From positions 32,933 through 96,932 of IMG/VR virus record IMGVR_UViG_3300032753_002463: a stretch of DNA of 64,000 bases; one strand, given 5' to 3'. The stretch comes from a virus. The notes under the pieces are model-generated. The model was given only the letters and a program-made list of their open reading frames with translations, ran no database searches and was not told the DNA's origin. How positions within the stretch are numbered: the stretch's first letter is position 1; every line of letters begins with the position of its first letter. A program made the translations under genes and the position numbers. Shown here piece after piece: positions 10,331 through 18,933 of the stretch.

Positions 10331-10602
10331 TATCTTACATGTTTGTTATTTTTAGAAACCATAAAATTCTTATAATTCCTAATCATCTTTGCTGATTCTA
10401 TTAATCTATAAACCACTTTTTCTAATGATACTAAAATAGCTGATCTATTAGCATCCCCGTTATAAGTAATATTAGATAAAGAATTAGCAAATATATTACC
10501 TTCATAATTATAACCTGCATTAGGTATATTATCTTTTTGGGTAGCCATAAATTCATAATAGCTTTTCCTACCAGTAACGAATATGTATTTCTTTTTTTTC
10601 AT
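10330..10602 (-). CDS. Small protein between baseplate genes, unknown
   Basis: This 90-residue basic protein starts MKKKKYIFVTGRKSYYEFMA and has no recognisable motif. Its last part (LVSLEKVVYRLIESAKMIRNY) is probably an amphipathic helix. It is squeezed between the gp6/J-like gene (no gap) and the giant adhesin (stop and start overlap by one base), so it is translated as part of the baseplate operon and may be a small wedge component or assembly factor. I do not recognise the family. Confidence 0.6.
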   Translation of the reverse strand: MKKKKYIFVTGRKSYYEFMATQKDNIPNAGYNYEGNIFANSLSNITYNGDANRSAILVSLEKVVYRLIESAKMIRNYKNFMVSKNNKHVR

Positions 10603-12318
10603 TTAAGAGGATTTTATAGATGCCTTATTAATAGCGTTTATTTGCGTGTTATAAGTCACGGGCGTTACGCTAGATATTTCAATGTTAACTGAAGAAAGCT
10701 TCGTTAAATCAGCTCCTACGTCATAATACACGCCGTTACTGTCACTCCAGCCTCCCGAGATTATTATAATTTCATTTTGATCTATAACTATATCACCAAA
10801 AGAATTTAATCCCTGTAAAACGCTCCTCCTTGGATCAGTTTCTGGTAAATTAGCTACGGAAAGTTGATAATTTTCATTCTTCTGCGAAACAAAGAAAATC
10901 ATTACCGAATCAACACCAGGAATAGATTCTACTAATGCAATCAAATCAGACCTTGGTATTATATCCCTTCTTCTAATAGAAAGGAAATATTGGCTATAAG
11001 TGTCTATGATAGTGTTCATTATTGTATCTGGATCATATCCTTCAAAAATAGTAATAATAGTATTTATTACATATAATGAGGTAATAGGATCTACTATCTG
11101 TACTTCGGTACCTACAATCTTTTGACCACTCATTTCTATTACATTTAATATCGAGCTTTTTTGATAATCAGTGAGTGTAAAATCACTCACCTGAAGATTA
11201 AAGTAATTCTCGTTAGTAGTTAGTAATTGAGTAACATCTGGTACGAGTAAAACATAAATAATACTTTGATCGTCAATATAAACACTATTAACATTATTAT
11301 ATGCTTCTATAATAGAGAATGTCCCATATTTTTCAAAAAAAATAATATAGCTATCTGGATTTGCTAAAACATAGGATCTTGATGTTTTAGGAGCTAGTAT
11401 TCTTGTTAAAGCAACATTTTCCTGATTTGATCCTAATTGCGGTGGGATAACACAAGAAACATTTAGATAATCTTTTAATGTAATAGAATTACCAAATATA
11501 TCTATTCCCGTGTCATTAAACTCGAAATTAATCTTTGTCGGATCTGCGTTAATATTACCAGCTAATCCCAGAGTTTCTAAATATTGCACGGTAATTGTAG
11601 CCCCGTTTATTGGCATAGTTCCATTATTTCCATTTCCAAAAATAATATCTATTCCTTGGTTAATAGAGGTCCTCACTAGGACCCCATTATAATTATATGG
11701 TATATCATATAACGAATCATAAGTTTGATAAAGAACATCATTAACATAAACATAAACTTCTGAATTTTCAATGGATCCTGTATATCTTTCTGCTACATTA
11801 TATGTTTGTAAAGGCAAGCCAGTACCAGTAAATCCTGCTGTCTTTACAATGCCCTGTATTATCTGGGCATTATAGCTAGAACTGCCGCTTAAATTAAATC
11901 TTATAGTATCCTGTGTTAACATTAGTACATATTGAGATCCACTATCTGTAAATTGTATAACTGCCTTATTTGGAATTAATATTGCATTTCCCCCAACATC
12001 AGTAGTATCTGCATTATTCCAGGTTATTTGCACTTCTCCCATTGCAGAACCAGCTCTTGTTGCAAAATGTCCTACACTAGCTGCTATTCCATAAATGGAG
12101 GATTCCCTTGTAGCAGTATTAATATTTAATTCAGTAATAGAGTCCTCTATAAAAAAAAGAATAAATTGAACCAAATTTTGTAACACAAAGATAATTTGTC
12201 CCCAAACAGAAGCAACAGTAAACATTTGGCTACTTTGAGAATATCGATCCTGTACTATTTGCATTGTCTGAGCAAGCAGAGATTCTATTTTAGCCTGACT
12301 TTTATTAAATAAATCCAT
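10603..12318 (-). CDS. Baseplate wedge protein, gp6 / baseplate-J-like
   Basis: This 571-residue protein has the features of the T4 gp6 / P2 gpJ group. A helical N-terminus lies around residues 1-60, followed by a region around 95-150 with ITWNNADTT and ILIPNKAVIQFTDSGSQYVL, which resembles the beta-rich 'pre-formed value' domain of baseplate-J proteins. A later part contains RRRDIIPRSDLIALVESIPG, the conserved C-terminal segment in which consecutive 'PGV' turns are common. It lies directly after the gp25-like gene, the classic 25-6 order of T4, separated by two bases. Gp6-like proteins form the ring that ties wedges together. Assignment rests on motif likeness and synteny. Confidence 0.75.
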   Translation of the reverse strand: MDLFNKSQAKIESLLAQTMQIVQDRYSQSSQMFTVASVWGQIIFVLQNLVQFILFFIEDSITELNINTATRESSIYGIAASVGHFATRAGSAMGEVQITWNNADTTDVGGNAILIPNKAVIQFTDSGSQYVLMLTQDTIRFNLSGSSSYNAQIIQGIVKTAGFTGTGLPLQTYNVAERYTGSIENSEVYVYVNDVLYQTYDSLYDIPYNYNGVLVRTSINQGIDIIFGNGNNGTMPINGATITVQYLETLGLAGNINADPTKINFEFNDTGIDIFGNSITLKDYLNVSCVIPPQLGSNQENVALTRILAPKTSRSYVLANPDSYIIFFEKYGTFSIIEAYNNVNSVYIDDQSIIYVLLVPDVTQLLTTNENYFNLQVSDFTLTDYQKSSILNVIEMSGQKIVGTEVQIVDPITSLYVINTIITIFEGYDPDTIMNTIIDTYSQYFLSIRRRDIIPRSDLIALVESIPGVDSVMIFFVSQKNENYQLSVANLPETDPRRSVLQGLNSFGDIVIDQNEIIIISGGWSDSNGVYYDVGADLTKLSSVNIEISSVTPVTYNTQINAINKASIKSS

Positions 12319-12320
12319 TT

Positions 12321-12698
12321 TTATAACACTTTTATTCCCAAAACAGGGTTATTTCCTATAGCAAATTCTATTACACATGTATCCCTAGCAACACCTTGGT
12401 AAAATCCTATTTTAAAGTTCACATCTAATAAATCTCGGGATGGAGGACAATATGTATATAATTGTAGAGCAATTGCTTGTTGTAATTCGGCCTGGGACAC
12501 ATCAAAATCAAATAACAAAGATTCTAGATTAACCCCAAAATTTGGATCCCCTAATACTTCTCCTGGACTAGTAAGCATTATCTGCTTTATCATACCAATC
12601 GTAATTTCTAATATATCACTGGTTTCCATTTTCCCTGTAATGTAATAGGGGTCATCAGGAGTTCTAGGATATATTTCTGCAAATCTAGACATATACAT
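12321..12698 (-). CDS. Baseplate wedge protein, gp25-like
   Basis: This 125-residue protein is the usual size of the GPW/gp25 family. It shows the family core ILEITIGMIKQIMLTSPGEV, then LGDPNFGVNLESLLFDF, matching the 'R...P..G..W...G..L..LLFEP' pattern of gp25-like proteins, and ends in a beta-rich segment. Gp25 initiates sheath polymerisation at the baseplate. It is the first gene of the baseplate wedge run (25-like, 6-like, small gene, adhesin). The listed start MYMSRFAEIYP could also be the second Met (MSRFAEIYP), two codons later. Confidence 0.85.
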   Translation of the reverse strand: MYMSRFAEIYPRTPDDPYYITGKMETSDILEITIGMIKQIMLTSPGEVLGDPNFGVNLESLLFDFDVSQAELQQAIALQLYTYCPPSRDLLDVNFKIGFYQGVARDTCVIEFAIGNNPVLGIKVL

Positions 12699-12756
12699 TA
12701 TATATTCAATCCTTTTAGAACCCTTAGTTTTGTGTTGCTATTGAGGTATATAGAAT

Positions 12757-12999
12757 ATGGAAAAATATGGTTATAAAAATATTGCTCATAGGAATGAGTT
12801 TGAAAAGAACACAGAAAAATTAGGAAAACATCAATTTTCTTATAATTCAGGTAAATATATAACTCACTATGATTTTGTTAATTGGGGCGACCAACAAAAA
12901 AGTGGTATTCCTGGACAATCTAACTATACTATTAAAACATTAGATGCTTTATTAAATGCTAGTGCAATAGTTTCCGGCACAGATATTAAGAAAAAATAA
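12757..12999 (+). CDS. Small plus-strand protein, unknown
   Basis: This 80-residue hydrophilic protein (starts MEKYGYKNIAHRNEFEKNTE) is rich in Lys, Asn and Tyr with no membrane segment or recognised domain. It lies alone on the plus strand between minus-strand structural genes. It has a GGTATATAGA box immediately before the ATG, like other units here. Downstream, 13000-13163 is non-coding AT-rich DNA with a short ATTACA/TGTAAT dyad at 13044-13057 but no convincing terminator. It is plausible as a real gene because no longer frame competes with it; its function is unknown. Confidence 0.5.
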   Translation: MEKYGYKNIAHRNEFEKNTEKLGKHQFSYNSGKYITHYDFVNWGDQQKSGIPGQSNYTIKTLDALLNASAIVSGTDIKKK

Positions 13000-13163
13000 A
13001 TATCTTCATAGTCGAATTCTTTTGACAAAACTATGCTAAAAATATTACAAGTGTAATAAGGCAGGCAATGATTCATTAGTAGAGCAAAACAAATCAATAA
13101 TCTTTACTTTTTATGAAGGTGTTATATGCAATGTAAGTTCCCCACATAGTTAAGATTCTTTAT

Positions 13164-13934
13164 TTAGTTCCACTGTACTATATAGTAAGGAGTATTTTCA
13201 TCATTAATCATTTTCATTACCTCGTCTAATTCTGCTTGGCCAACAGTTGTAATAGCCGCAGTGTTAATAGTAATTCCACCAGGTAATGTATAGCCAAAAG
13301 TTCCTAACAATCTACCGATGTTTATTTTTGCTTTTGCAAGTACATACCTCACGAATAATTCATCAGAATAAAGATTTTCATCAGGAATAGCAATACCCGC
13401 TTTAATAACGACATCACAATTATCCCCCGTTAAACCATTAATATTTGCAGACCCGGGGTCTCTACCTAATATTGTAAGTAATTTGGTATTTTTATTATAT
13501 CCATAGGCATATGTTTCTAATAAATATGCTTTCGCTAAATCAAAAAATGAGTATAAAACAGTTCTGTAAACCAAATTATCACCAACAAATGGGCTTAACA
13601 TTAATTCAGATCCTAATAATTTAGAATCTCCAAAGTCCTTATCAGGAGTACCAGTCAACCCAGATCCATCTACTTGTCTTACTTCATAAACACCAATAAC
13701 ACAATCTGGTAATTGTACAGAACGAGTTGCAAGGAATTGAGGATGTCCAAATAATTCATTTTTTAAAACTAAAAATCTATCTTCTACTGCGTATTGATAA
13801 TTATCCAAAAACCAAGCCCTTGCCCTTTTGATTATACGCTTGATCTCCTGGTCATTTAAGGAGTAAGGAAGCGCGCAACTGTGGCTGATATCGTCCTTAA
13901 CTTCCTGAATCAAATTATCGAGTGTTGTTATCAT
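13164..13934 (-). CDS. Virion structural protein, neck or tail-completion candidate
   Basis: This 256-residue protein begins with a helical segment (LDNLIQEVKDDISHSCALPYS) followed by IKRIIKRARAWFLDNYQY, reminiscent of head-tail connector or neck proteins that open with a long amphipathic helix. The middle part is beta-rich, with VQLPDCVIGVYEVRQVDG. The C-terminal third (LFVRYVLAKAKINIGRLLGTF, then TLPGGITINTAAITTVGQAELDEVMKMI) is helical again with a loop. The start overlaps the stop of the homing endonuclease gene by four bases (ATGA). A structural role is inferred from context and repeat-free beta/alpha layout; no exact T4 counterpart is claimed. Confidence 0.5.
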   Translation of the reverse strand: MITTLDNLIQEVKDDISHSCALPYSLNDQEIKRIIKRARAWFLDNYQYAVEDRFLVLKNELFGHPQFLATRSVQLPDCVIGVYEVRQVDGSGLTGTPDKDFGDSKLLGSELMLSPFVGDNLVYRTVLYSFFDLAKAYLLETYAYGYNKNTKLLTILGRDPGSANINGLTGDNCDVVIKAGIAIPDENLYSDELFVRYVLAKAKINIGRLLGTFGYTLPGGITINTAAITTVGQAELDEVMKMINDENTPYYIVQWN

Positions 13935-14593
13935 ATTATAGTATTTTTATTTTTCATTGATATGGAAATTTTTTCTTTAGTGGATTCACTTAATTTTTTA
14001 CCTTTCCCATTTCCTTTTTGTGCTAATGACATATTTTTACGTGCTTCTAAAGTTCTCTTTTTACCTAGATGTGATAAACCGATTTTATTTTTATGCTCTG
14101 CTGTTAATTTTAAACCGGTCCTATCTAAACATTTTTGCTTGCAAATCTCTTTATTTAAACTAGATATAGTATTTCCTTTATTACCTACGGAGATCTTGGT
14201 TTTATGCTCATCTGATAATCTTCTACCTAAATTTTTACCTTTTGATGCAATAGACATCCTTAATTTACTTTCTTCTGAATGCCGATGTGATCCATATGGA
14301 TTAGTAGGCCTAATATTATATCCATATGGATCTTTATGCGCATATAATAGATTAGCCCAATAATGTTCTTCACTATTTAGATATAATTCTTCACATTCTA
14401 TTAATAATTCATGAATGAAATTATCCTCTCCATACTTATTCCATGAATTTTGCAATTTTATGTTTCTATGCTTACCTTTTCTTAAACTTATTAGATGTGT
14501 TTTCCATCTATAATGGATATCAATAGCTTGGCCTAAATAAATTTTACCGTTTATTTTATTAGTTATTGTATAAATTCCACAAATCTTTTCCAT
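13931..14593 (-). CDS. Free-standing GIY-YIG homing endonuclease with NUMOD3 repeats
   Basis: The GIY-YIG nuclease domain occupies residues 1-95. GIY is at 6-8 and YLG at 19-21 (the YIG element), followed by the catalytic Arg of RWKTH and the Glu of SEEHYWANLL. Residues 110-215 carry several NUMOD3-type DNA-binding motifs (HSEESKLRMSIASKGK, LSDEHKTKISVGNKG, LTAEHKNKIGLSHLGKK, STKEKISISMKNK). The size, 220 residues, is normal for T4 Seg-like enzymes. It lies between a structural gene (4-bp overlap) and the kinase-like gene, and no intron boundaries are visible, so it behaves as an intergenic mobile gene. Both motif sets are clear. Confidence 0.93.
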   Translation of the reverse strand: MEKICGIYTITNKINGKIYLGQAIDIHYRWKTHLISLRKGKHRNIKLQNSWNKYGEDNFIHELLIECEELYLNSEEHYWANLLYAHKDPYGYNIRPTNPYGSHRHSEESKLRMSIASKGKNLGRRLSDEHKTKISVGNKGNTISSLNKEICKQKCLDRTGLKLTAEHKNKIGLSHLGKKRTLEARKNMSLAQKGNGKGKKLSESTKEKISISMKNKNTII

Positions 14594-14597
14594 ATAT

Positions 14598-15164
14598 TTA
14601 AAAATCTAATAATTTTATATTTCCTTCTCTATCTATGCCAAAATTACCATTATGAAGATCCAAATTATTTTGTAATGGATAATCCCCTAATTTTAATCTA
14701 ATAAGATCCAAGAAATTTGTCCATCTTTGACAAATTTCTTCAGGTATAGATCTTAATATTTTTTGTAAAACAGGAATATCATATATTTCAGAAATTATCC
14801 ATCTTGGTAAAAGCATGGGGGAAGGCAATAACTTTGCACCCACAGCAGCATATTTATCCTCAGCTAACTTTAAGTGAATCAACTTAGAAATTATTTCTAT
14901 ATCTTTTTTTGCAGCTTCCGTATCCAATTTTTCTATTGCTGCCCTTTTTTTACTTAATCTTTTTACAGCAGGGAAAATTTCTGGAAATTCCTTCATGGTG
15001 TTAATATGGTGATCAAAATCTAAAATTGAATATTCGCTTTCGCCCCTTTCTACGGGTTTAGGCATTTTTAGTATCCAATCATTATCTATATCATAGACGT
15101 TGTGATATGCTCCAACATCACCTAATTTATCCATATAATCTTCAAATAGTGAAAGGTGCTTCAT
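14598..15164 (-). CDS. Minimal protein-kinase-like protein
   Basis: This 188-residue protein shows compressed kinase features: a glycine-loop-like GDVGAYHNVYDI at about 16-27, the ATP-binding Lys in WILKMPKP, a catalytic-loop-like NLDLHNGNFGID near 168-179, and a DFG-like LLDF as the last four residues. The usual C-lobe after DFG is absent, so it is either a minimal or truncated kinase. The N-terminus MKHLSLFEDYMDKL matches the capsid-targeting-like sequences of other proteins in this window, with an (L/I)-x-E site at LFE (6-8), so it may be packaged. It follows the amidoligase-like gene with no gap, suggesting a functional pair. The target is unknown. Confidence 0.6.
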   Translation of the reverse strand: MKHLSLFEDYMDKLGDVGAYHNVYDIDNDWILKMPKPVERGESEYSILDFDHHINTMKEFPEIFPAVKRLSKKRAAIEKLDTEAAKKDIEIISKLIHLKLAEDKYAAVGAKLLPSPMLLPRWIISEIYDIPVLQKILRSIPEEICQRWTNFLDLIRLKLGDYPLQNNLDLHNGNFGIDREGNIKLLDF

Positions 15165-16631
15165 TTATCTAAATGTATTATTTGTGTTTGAATTTCTATT
15201 TGGATATAATTTATTAGCATTAAATTCTGCATCCTTGTCATTTAAGTTTATAAATTCATCATCAGATTTGGCATCAGAGTAATTTCTGTCCATGAATTCA
15301 TTTCTACCAGCCATTTTATCTTTTTTACCTTTAGCATCAAGGAGCTCTGGAATAATTTCTGTTGTATCGGATATTTCTGCTCCTTTTCCAATATATCCAG
15401 ATCTAATAATTCCCCCGATAATTTTGCAATTAACATCTTTATCTCGTGCATCTATATAACAATGGCTGAATTCACTTCCTTGATTTAGATCACAATTAGT
15501 AACTTTTGAGTTCATTACATCATTATTGGCAACAAAGGAAGAATCCTCTATTTGACAGCCATCTAATTTACATCCAAATAAACGACAATGAGAGATATTA
15601 CCACTAATTGTGCAATCAATGAGATCTAGCTCTCGTAGAAGATTAGCTTTATTAGTTTTTCCATCTTTTAATTGGTATTTAGATATTTGGGTGTCATAGT
15701 TTAAATAACCGGAAGAAATACCATTATCCACAATAATATGATATAGAATATCCCTTAATGAATTGAAATAACTTTTGATTATTTGGGGATCATTTCTTAA
15801 ATCTATAAAAACCTTCAAATCCGGATAATTTCTAATAAATGCTTCCGAATCCAAAAATGTTTCCGATGATTTGTATATTTCGTCAATAATTTCTTTTAGC
15901 TCATCAATCTCATCTTGGGAAAAGGAATCATTATTTTTTAGAACTTCAAAAGTAGTTCCAATAATATAATCCATGATTTCCTTAATTTCTACATATTTCT
16001 TTTGGTAATCCTCTCCCCCCATGTATCTTACTTCCATATACCCTTCTTCTAATTTAAGAAGATTGACCCCCATATTTTTTTCTGTATGTACAGCATACGA
16101 ATTTCTGTCCAGCATAATATCTTTTCCTCCTTTTACGAATTTATTTACTGGAGTAATTCTCTTAATGCTCTTTGCATATAAACAGCCCTTTCTTCTTGGA
16201 AACCTCTTCCAAATAAAATCTTCATCTATACTTAATACAAACTTGAGGGGGTTTAAATTTTTAAACTCGATCATAGGGGGATACTTATCCCTATCGAAGT
16301 CTAGACCAAATTGGAATGCACATTTTTCATCTGTATAACCATATTGATCGATCCATTTCAAAATTCTAATTAAAAGAGGGATAGCTTCAAAATAATTCAT
16401 TGGTCCTGTAACTAATTCCACCATTTTAACCCCGCCTGAAAAATCGCTTTCTAATTTAAAAACATTAGAATTTGGCTTGAATTTGGAATGATAGCGATCA
16501 AAAACCTTAATTGTTTTACCAATATACTTTCCTAATTTTTCAGCGATTTCCCCTTTCGTAAATTTAGAGTAGAATTCGAATTCGAATCCCACTCTTGCCG
16601 AATAGAAAAAACTTTTATCTAAAATAACCAT
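15165..16631 (-). CDS. Amidoligase-like enzyme with C-terminal beta-helix
   Basis: Residues 1-260 resemble the putative amidoligase family of the glutamine-synthetase/GCS fold. They contain ARVGFEFEFYS at 12-22 (the metal-binding acidic strand), LESDFSGG, MVELVTGPM at about 70-78 and FQFGLDFD near 107-114, with later basic residues and EVRYMGG. Residues about 330-420 form pentapeptide-like repeats (ISHCRLFGCKLDGCQIEDSSF, then NSKVTNCDLNQGSEFSHCYI) and would fold as a right-handed beta-helix. The final 50 residues are low-complexity and Asp/Asn-rich. Amidoligases join amino groups to carboxylates with ATP, often to modify proteins or build peptide tags. The AT box at 16668-16676 precedes it. 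Family call is by motif only. Confidence 0.65.
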   Translation of the reverse strand: MVILDKSFFYSARVGFEFEFYSKFTKGEIAEKLGKYIGKTIKVFDRYHSKFKPNSNVFKLESDFSGGVKMVELVTGPMNYFEAIPLLIRILKWIDQYGYTDEKCAFQFGLDFDRDKYPPMIEFKNLNPLKFVLSIDEDFIWKRFPRRKGCLYAKSIKRITPVNKFVKGGKDIMLDRNSYAVHTEKNMGVNLLKLEEGYMEVRYMGGEDYQKKYVEIKEIMDYIIGTTFEVLKNNDSFSQDEIDELKEIIDEIYKSSETFLDSEAFIRNYPDLKVFIDLRNDPQIIKSYFNSLRDILYHIIVDNGISSGYLNYDTQISKYQLKDGKTNKANLLRELDLIDCTISGNISHCRLFGCKLDGCQIEDSSFVANNDVMNSKVTNCDLNQGSEFSHCYIDARDKDVNCKIIGGIIRSGYIGKGAEISDTTEIIPELLDAKGKKDKMAGRNEFMDRNYSDAKSDDEFINLNDKDAEFNANKLYPNRNSNTNNTFR

Positions 16632-16667
16632 AGTTTATAAGAGGGCCATATACTATATAGCATTTCA

Positions 16668-16676
16668 TATATATCT
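16668..16676 (-). promoter_or_regulatory. AGATATATA box before 15165-16631
   Basis: Exact AGATATATA on the minus strand 37 bases before the ATG at 16631, between this gene and the terminator of the next unit. Same word as before the head genes; promoter role inferred. Confidence 0.4.
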
Positions 16677-16691
16677 TTATTTGTACACAGC

Positions 16692-16722
16692 AAAAGAGAC
16701 CTAAAAATAGGCCTCTCTTTAT
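16692..16722 (-). terminator. Rho-independent terminator after the protease-paralog gene
   Basis: On the minus strand AAGAGAGGCCTA and TAGGTCTCTTTT form a stem with one G-U pair and an A/T loop, ending in a T run. It lies just downstream of the stop of 16739-17152 and upstream of the amidoligase promoter. Confidence 0.7.
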
Positions 16723-16738
16723 ATACAAACCTTTAATC

Positions 16739-17152
16739 TCATATAAGTTCATCATGAGGAAAGGCATCTGCTTCCCTGCGGATTGCATCAAAGGTAAAAA
16801 ACTTAGTAATCTTAACTTCCTTAGTATTAGGATTTATATGTCCTGCAGATCTTGGTCTAAAAACATAATGTGGAAGACTTTTCAGTAGAATATCGCCAGA
16901 TTGGGTATCAAGGATTTTAATAGTCCCCATTATTTTATTATCTTGGATTCGAACATCCTCTATAATATGACTAACATTATTAAGTGTTATATCCATTGTT
17001 TCTGGAAATCCAAGTTCCCCAAAAACAATATTCTTCTTTGTTTTAAAAGTCTCGACGATCTTATGTGCAGCTTCATCAGTATAAATTCTTCCATTTGTAT
17101 TTAAAACATTTAGAGGAAGTAACACAACATTTTTTAGTATTTTATTTTCCAT
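16739..17152 (-). CDS. Catalytically dead paralog of the prohead protease
   Basis: The 137 residues align along the whole protease domain of the gp21-like gene at 55467-57587: NGRIY with NQRIY, FGELGFPET with CGELDHPKE, NNVSHIIEDV with KNLSHVIEKL, IKILDTQSGDIL with VKLLDTPAGQIA, and KITKFFTFDAI with EIKRIFTYDLV. The catalytic His of GELDHP is replaced by Phe and the SISSR serine motif reads FRPRS, so the active-site residues are lost. A pseudo-protease like this could inhibit or scaffold the active enzyme; T4 also encodes an inhibitor of gp21 (Inh), but I cannot show homology to it. It is followed by a terminator and preceded by the S1-like gene. Confidence 0.8.
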   Translation of the reverse strand: MENKILKNVVLLPLNVLNTNGRIYTDEAAHKIVETFKTKKNIVFGELGFPETMDITLNNVSHIIEDVRIQDNKIMGTIKILDTQSGDILLKSLPHYVFRPRSAGHINPNTKEVKITKFFTFDAIRREADAFPHDELI

Positions 17153-17153
17153 T

Positions 17154-18401
17154 CTAATTATGATATTTTTCGCGAAGATGCAGTTTAGAGGATTGAAGTT
17201 CTACATCCATAATATTACATTCTATAGTTTCCCCAATCATGTAATCTTTTACTAACTTTTCTAATTCTTCCTTTTCTATTAATCCAGTAAGTCCATTATC
17301 TAATTTAACAAAAACTCCAAAATTCTTAATCTTTGTTACTGTTCCAATATAAATTGGTTCTTCGAAATGTACACTTATACTTTCACTATTATCCCTCATT
17401 ATACATACATTCTTCATTCTTTGAAGTTCTATGCTTTTTACATCGGGTTCTTTAACGGTAAGGACAATTCTTTGTGGATTTTTTAAATCTATAACATAAA
17501 ATTCTGCTCTATCTCCTGACCTATAAGGTATATTGGTAGAAAAATCTACATACTCTTCAGCTGGTATAAGACCCGTATAATATTCATCCCATTCAACAAA
17601 TACTCCAGCAGAGGAAGTTCCCGTAACAGTACCAGTATATTTTTGTGTTAATGAAAGTTCTCCTACCTTTGTATGAATGATATTTTTTAGGTACTTTTTG
17701 AAGGATACGACAAAAATATCTCTTTTTTCATCATACGTTTCAACCATAACCATTATTGATTTACCAACAAAAGAATTGAAATCAATAATCCTATTAGCAG
17801 CTGCTAAAGATCCAGGAAGAAAACATTTAATGCCAGATAAATTTACCATAAATCCACCAGGACAAAGATCCTCTACCTTAACAAGGAATGCACTGCGTTC
17901 ATCTTTAATTGCTCTTAATAGCTCGCTCTTTAATGAATTCTCATATCCTTGAGATACAGAACCATTATAATTTCCGGACCTATCAGTAAAAACTACAACA
18001 TCTAATACTGAGCCTATTTCCATAGTAATAGGAGGAAATCCTAATCTTGCTATTGCTTTTTCTTCTTTAGCAACATCAATAATAACGGATTGCCCTATTC
18101 TTGTTTCAGCAATAGCAGTATTATTCTTAATACTCCTAATTACAACCCTTAGAACCTCCTTATCTTTAAGCTCTTTGCTTCTTAGGGGGTTCTCAGAATC
18201 AAAATTTTTCTCATAATAATCCTCGTATAGATTATTTAATGTGTCAAATTCGTCTGGTTTGTACTGAGTAGAAGTATAAGCTCTACTACTTTTTCCTCTA
18301 GGACCCTTGTCATAGAAATTTTCTTCAAAATAGTCCGTGTATTTTTCATTTAACAATTCACGTACTTCTGGTTCGTAACCAGTAACTTCTTTTGTGTTCA
18401 T
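17154..18401 (-). CDS. Ribosomal protein S1-like, four S1/OB modules
   Basis: This 415-residue protein starts with an 80-residue polar region (FEENFYDKGPRGKSSRAY) and then has four S1-type modules. A divergent one is at about 81-155. A second at about 170-250 carries GGFMVNLSGIKCFLPGSLA, the diagnostic segment of bacterial S1 domain 2. A third at about 260-325 has VTGTSSAGVFVEWDEYYTGL. A fourth at about 350-412 has GTVTKIKNFGVFVKLDNGLTGLI. Bacterial S1 delivers mRNA to the 30S subunit. A phage copy with the S1-specific signature, in a genome whose genes lack Shine-Dalgarno sequences, suggests it may help phage mRNAs reach ribosomes; that role is inferred. Confidence 0.85.
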   Translation of the reverse strand: MNTKEVTGYEPEVRELLNEKYTDYFEENFYDKGPRGKSSRAYTSTQYKPDEFDTLNNLYEDYYEKNFDSENPLRSKELKDKEVLRVVIRSIKNNTAIAETRIGQSVIIDVAKEEKAIARLGFPPITMEIGSVLDVVVFTDRSGNYNGSVSQGYENSLKSELLRAIKDERSAFLVKVEDLCPGGFMVNLSGIKCFLPGSLAAANRIIDFNSFVGKSIMVMVETYDEKRDIFVVSFKKYLKNIIHTKVGELSLTQKYTGTVTGTSSAGVFVEWDEYYTGLIPAEEYVDFSTNIPYRSGDRAEFYVIDLKNPQRIVLTVKEPDVKSIELQRMKNVCIMRDNSESISVHFEEPIYIGTVTKIKNFGVFVKLDNGLTGLIEKEELEKLVKDYMIGETIECNIMDVELQSSKLHLREKYHN

Positions 18402-18470
18402 GCTTTTTATTTTAGCCTATGTTTGTTATAGTGCATAAGCGGTGAGAAATTTCAAATAATTTATAAATAT

Positions 18471-18923
18471 CTAAATACCCAATACTTTACCCAGTGGAGA
18501 TAAGGGACCACTTAATACAGCTTTACCAGTTGAGATGATAGTTGTAGCTCCTGACATCGCTTTTAATACGGGTAATAAAGCTTCTGGCGGATCAATACCT
18601 AGTCCCTGTAAACCAGCTAGGGCTGCTGGTAAATGCGCTTCTATTTGTTGTAATGCTAATGCGGCAGTGATTGGAACTGCCAATAAAGGCAATTGATTAA
18701 TTACATGGTTTATAAGGGTTTTTGTCTGCTGTATTTCATTTGTTGTTGATAGCATCACTGGTGAATTTGGAGGAATAGTATTGATTGATGCATCATTATA
18801 TCCTTGAGATTTTAATCTAGTAGTTACTACCTCTTTTGCCGTAGGGAATGAAATTCCTGACGGATTAGGGGCATTACTAATAAAACTAGAAATAGCTGAT
18901 TGTAATTCTTGACTTGCTGCCAT
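18471..18923 (-). CDS. Hydrophobic helical protein of baseplate block, unknown
   Basis: This 150-residue protein is poor in charged residues. Its middle and C-terminal part has long hydrophobic helices rich in Ala, Leu and Pro (LPLLAVPITAALALQQIEAH, LPAALAGLQGLGIDPPEALL), then ISTGKAVLSGPLSPLGKVLGI. This could be a membrane-active or tail-lumen component; tail tip proteins that reach the inner membrane often look like this. It lies 10 bases downstream of the gp5-like spike gene in the hub operon. No family is recognised and the membrane role is only a suggestion. Confidence 0.55.
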   Translation of the reverse strand: MAASQELQSAISSFISNAPNPSGISFPTAKEVVTTRLKSQGYNDASINTIPPNSPVMLSTTNEIQQTKTLINHVINQLPLLAVPITAALALQQIEAHLPAALAGLQGLGIDPPEALLPVLKAMSGATTIISTGKAVLSGPLSPLGKVLGI

Positions 18924-18933
18924 CTTTAATTGT

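Noticed and set aside
13044-13057. ATTACA/TGTAAT dyad in the 164-base gap after 12999
   Set aside because: Only six bases per arm in AT-rich DNA; expected by chance and no partner site.
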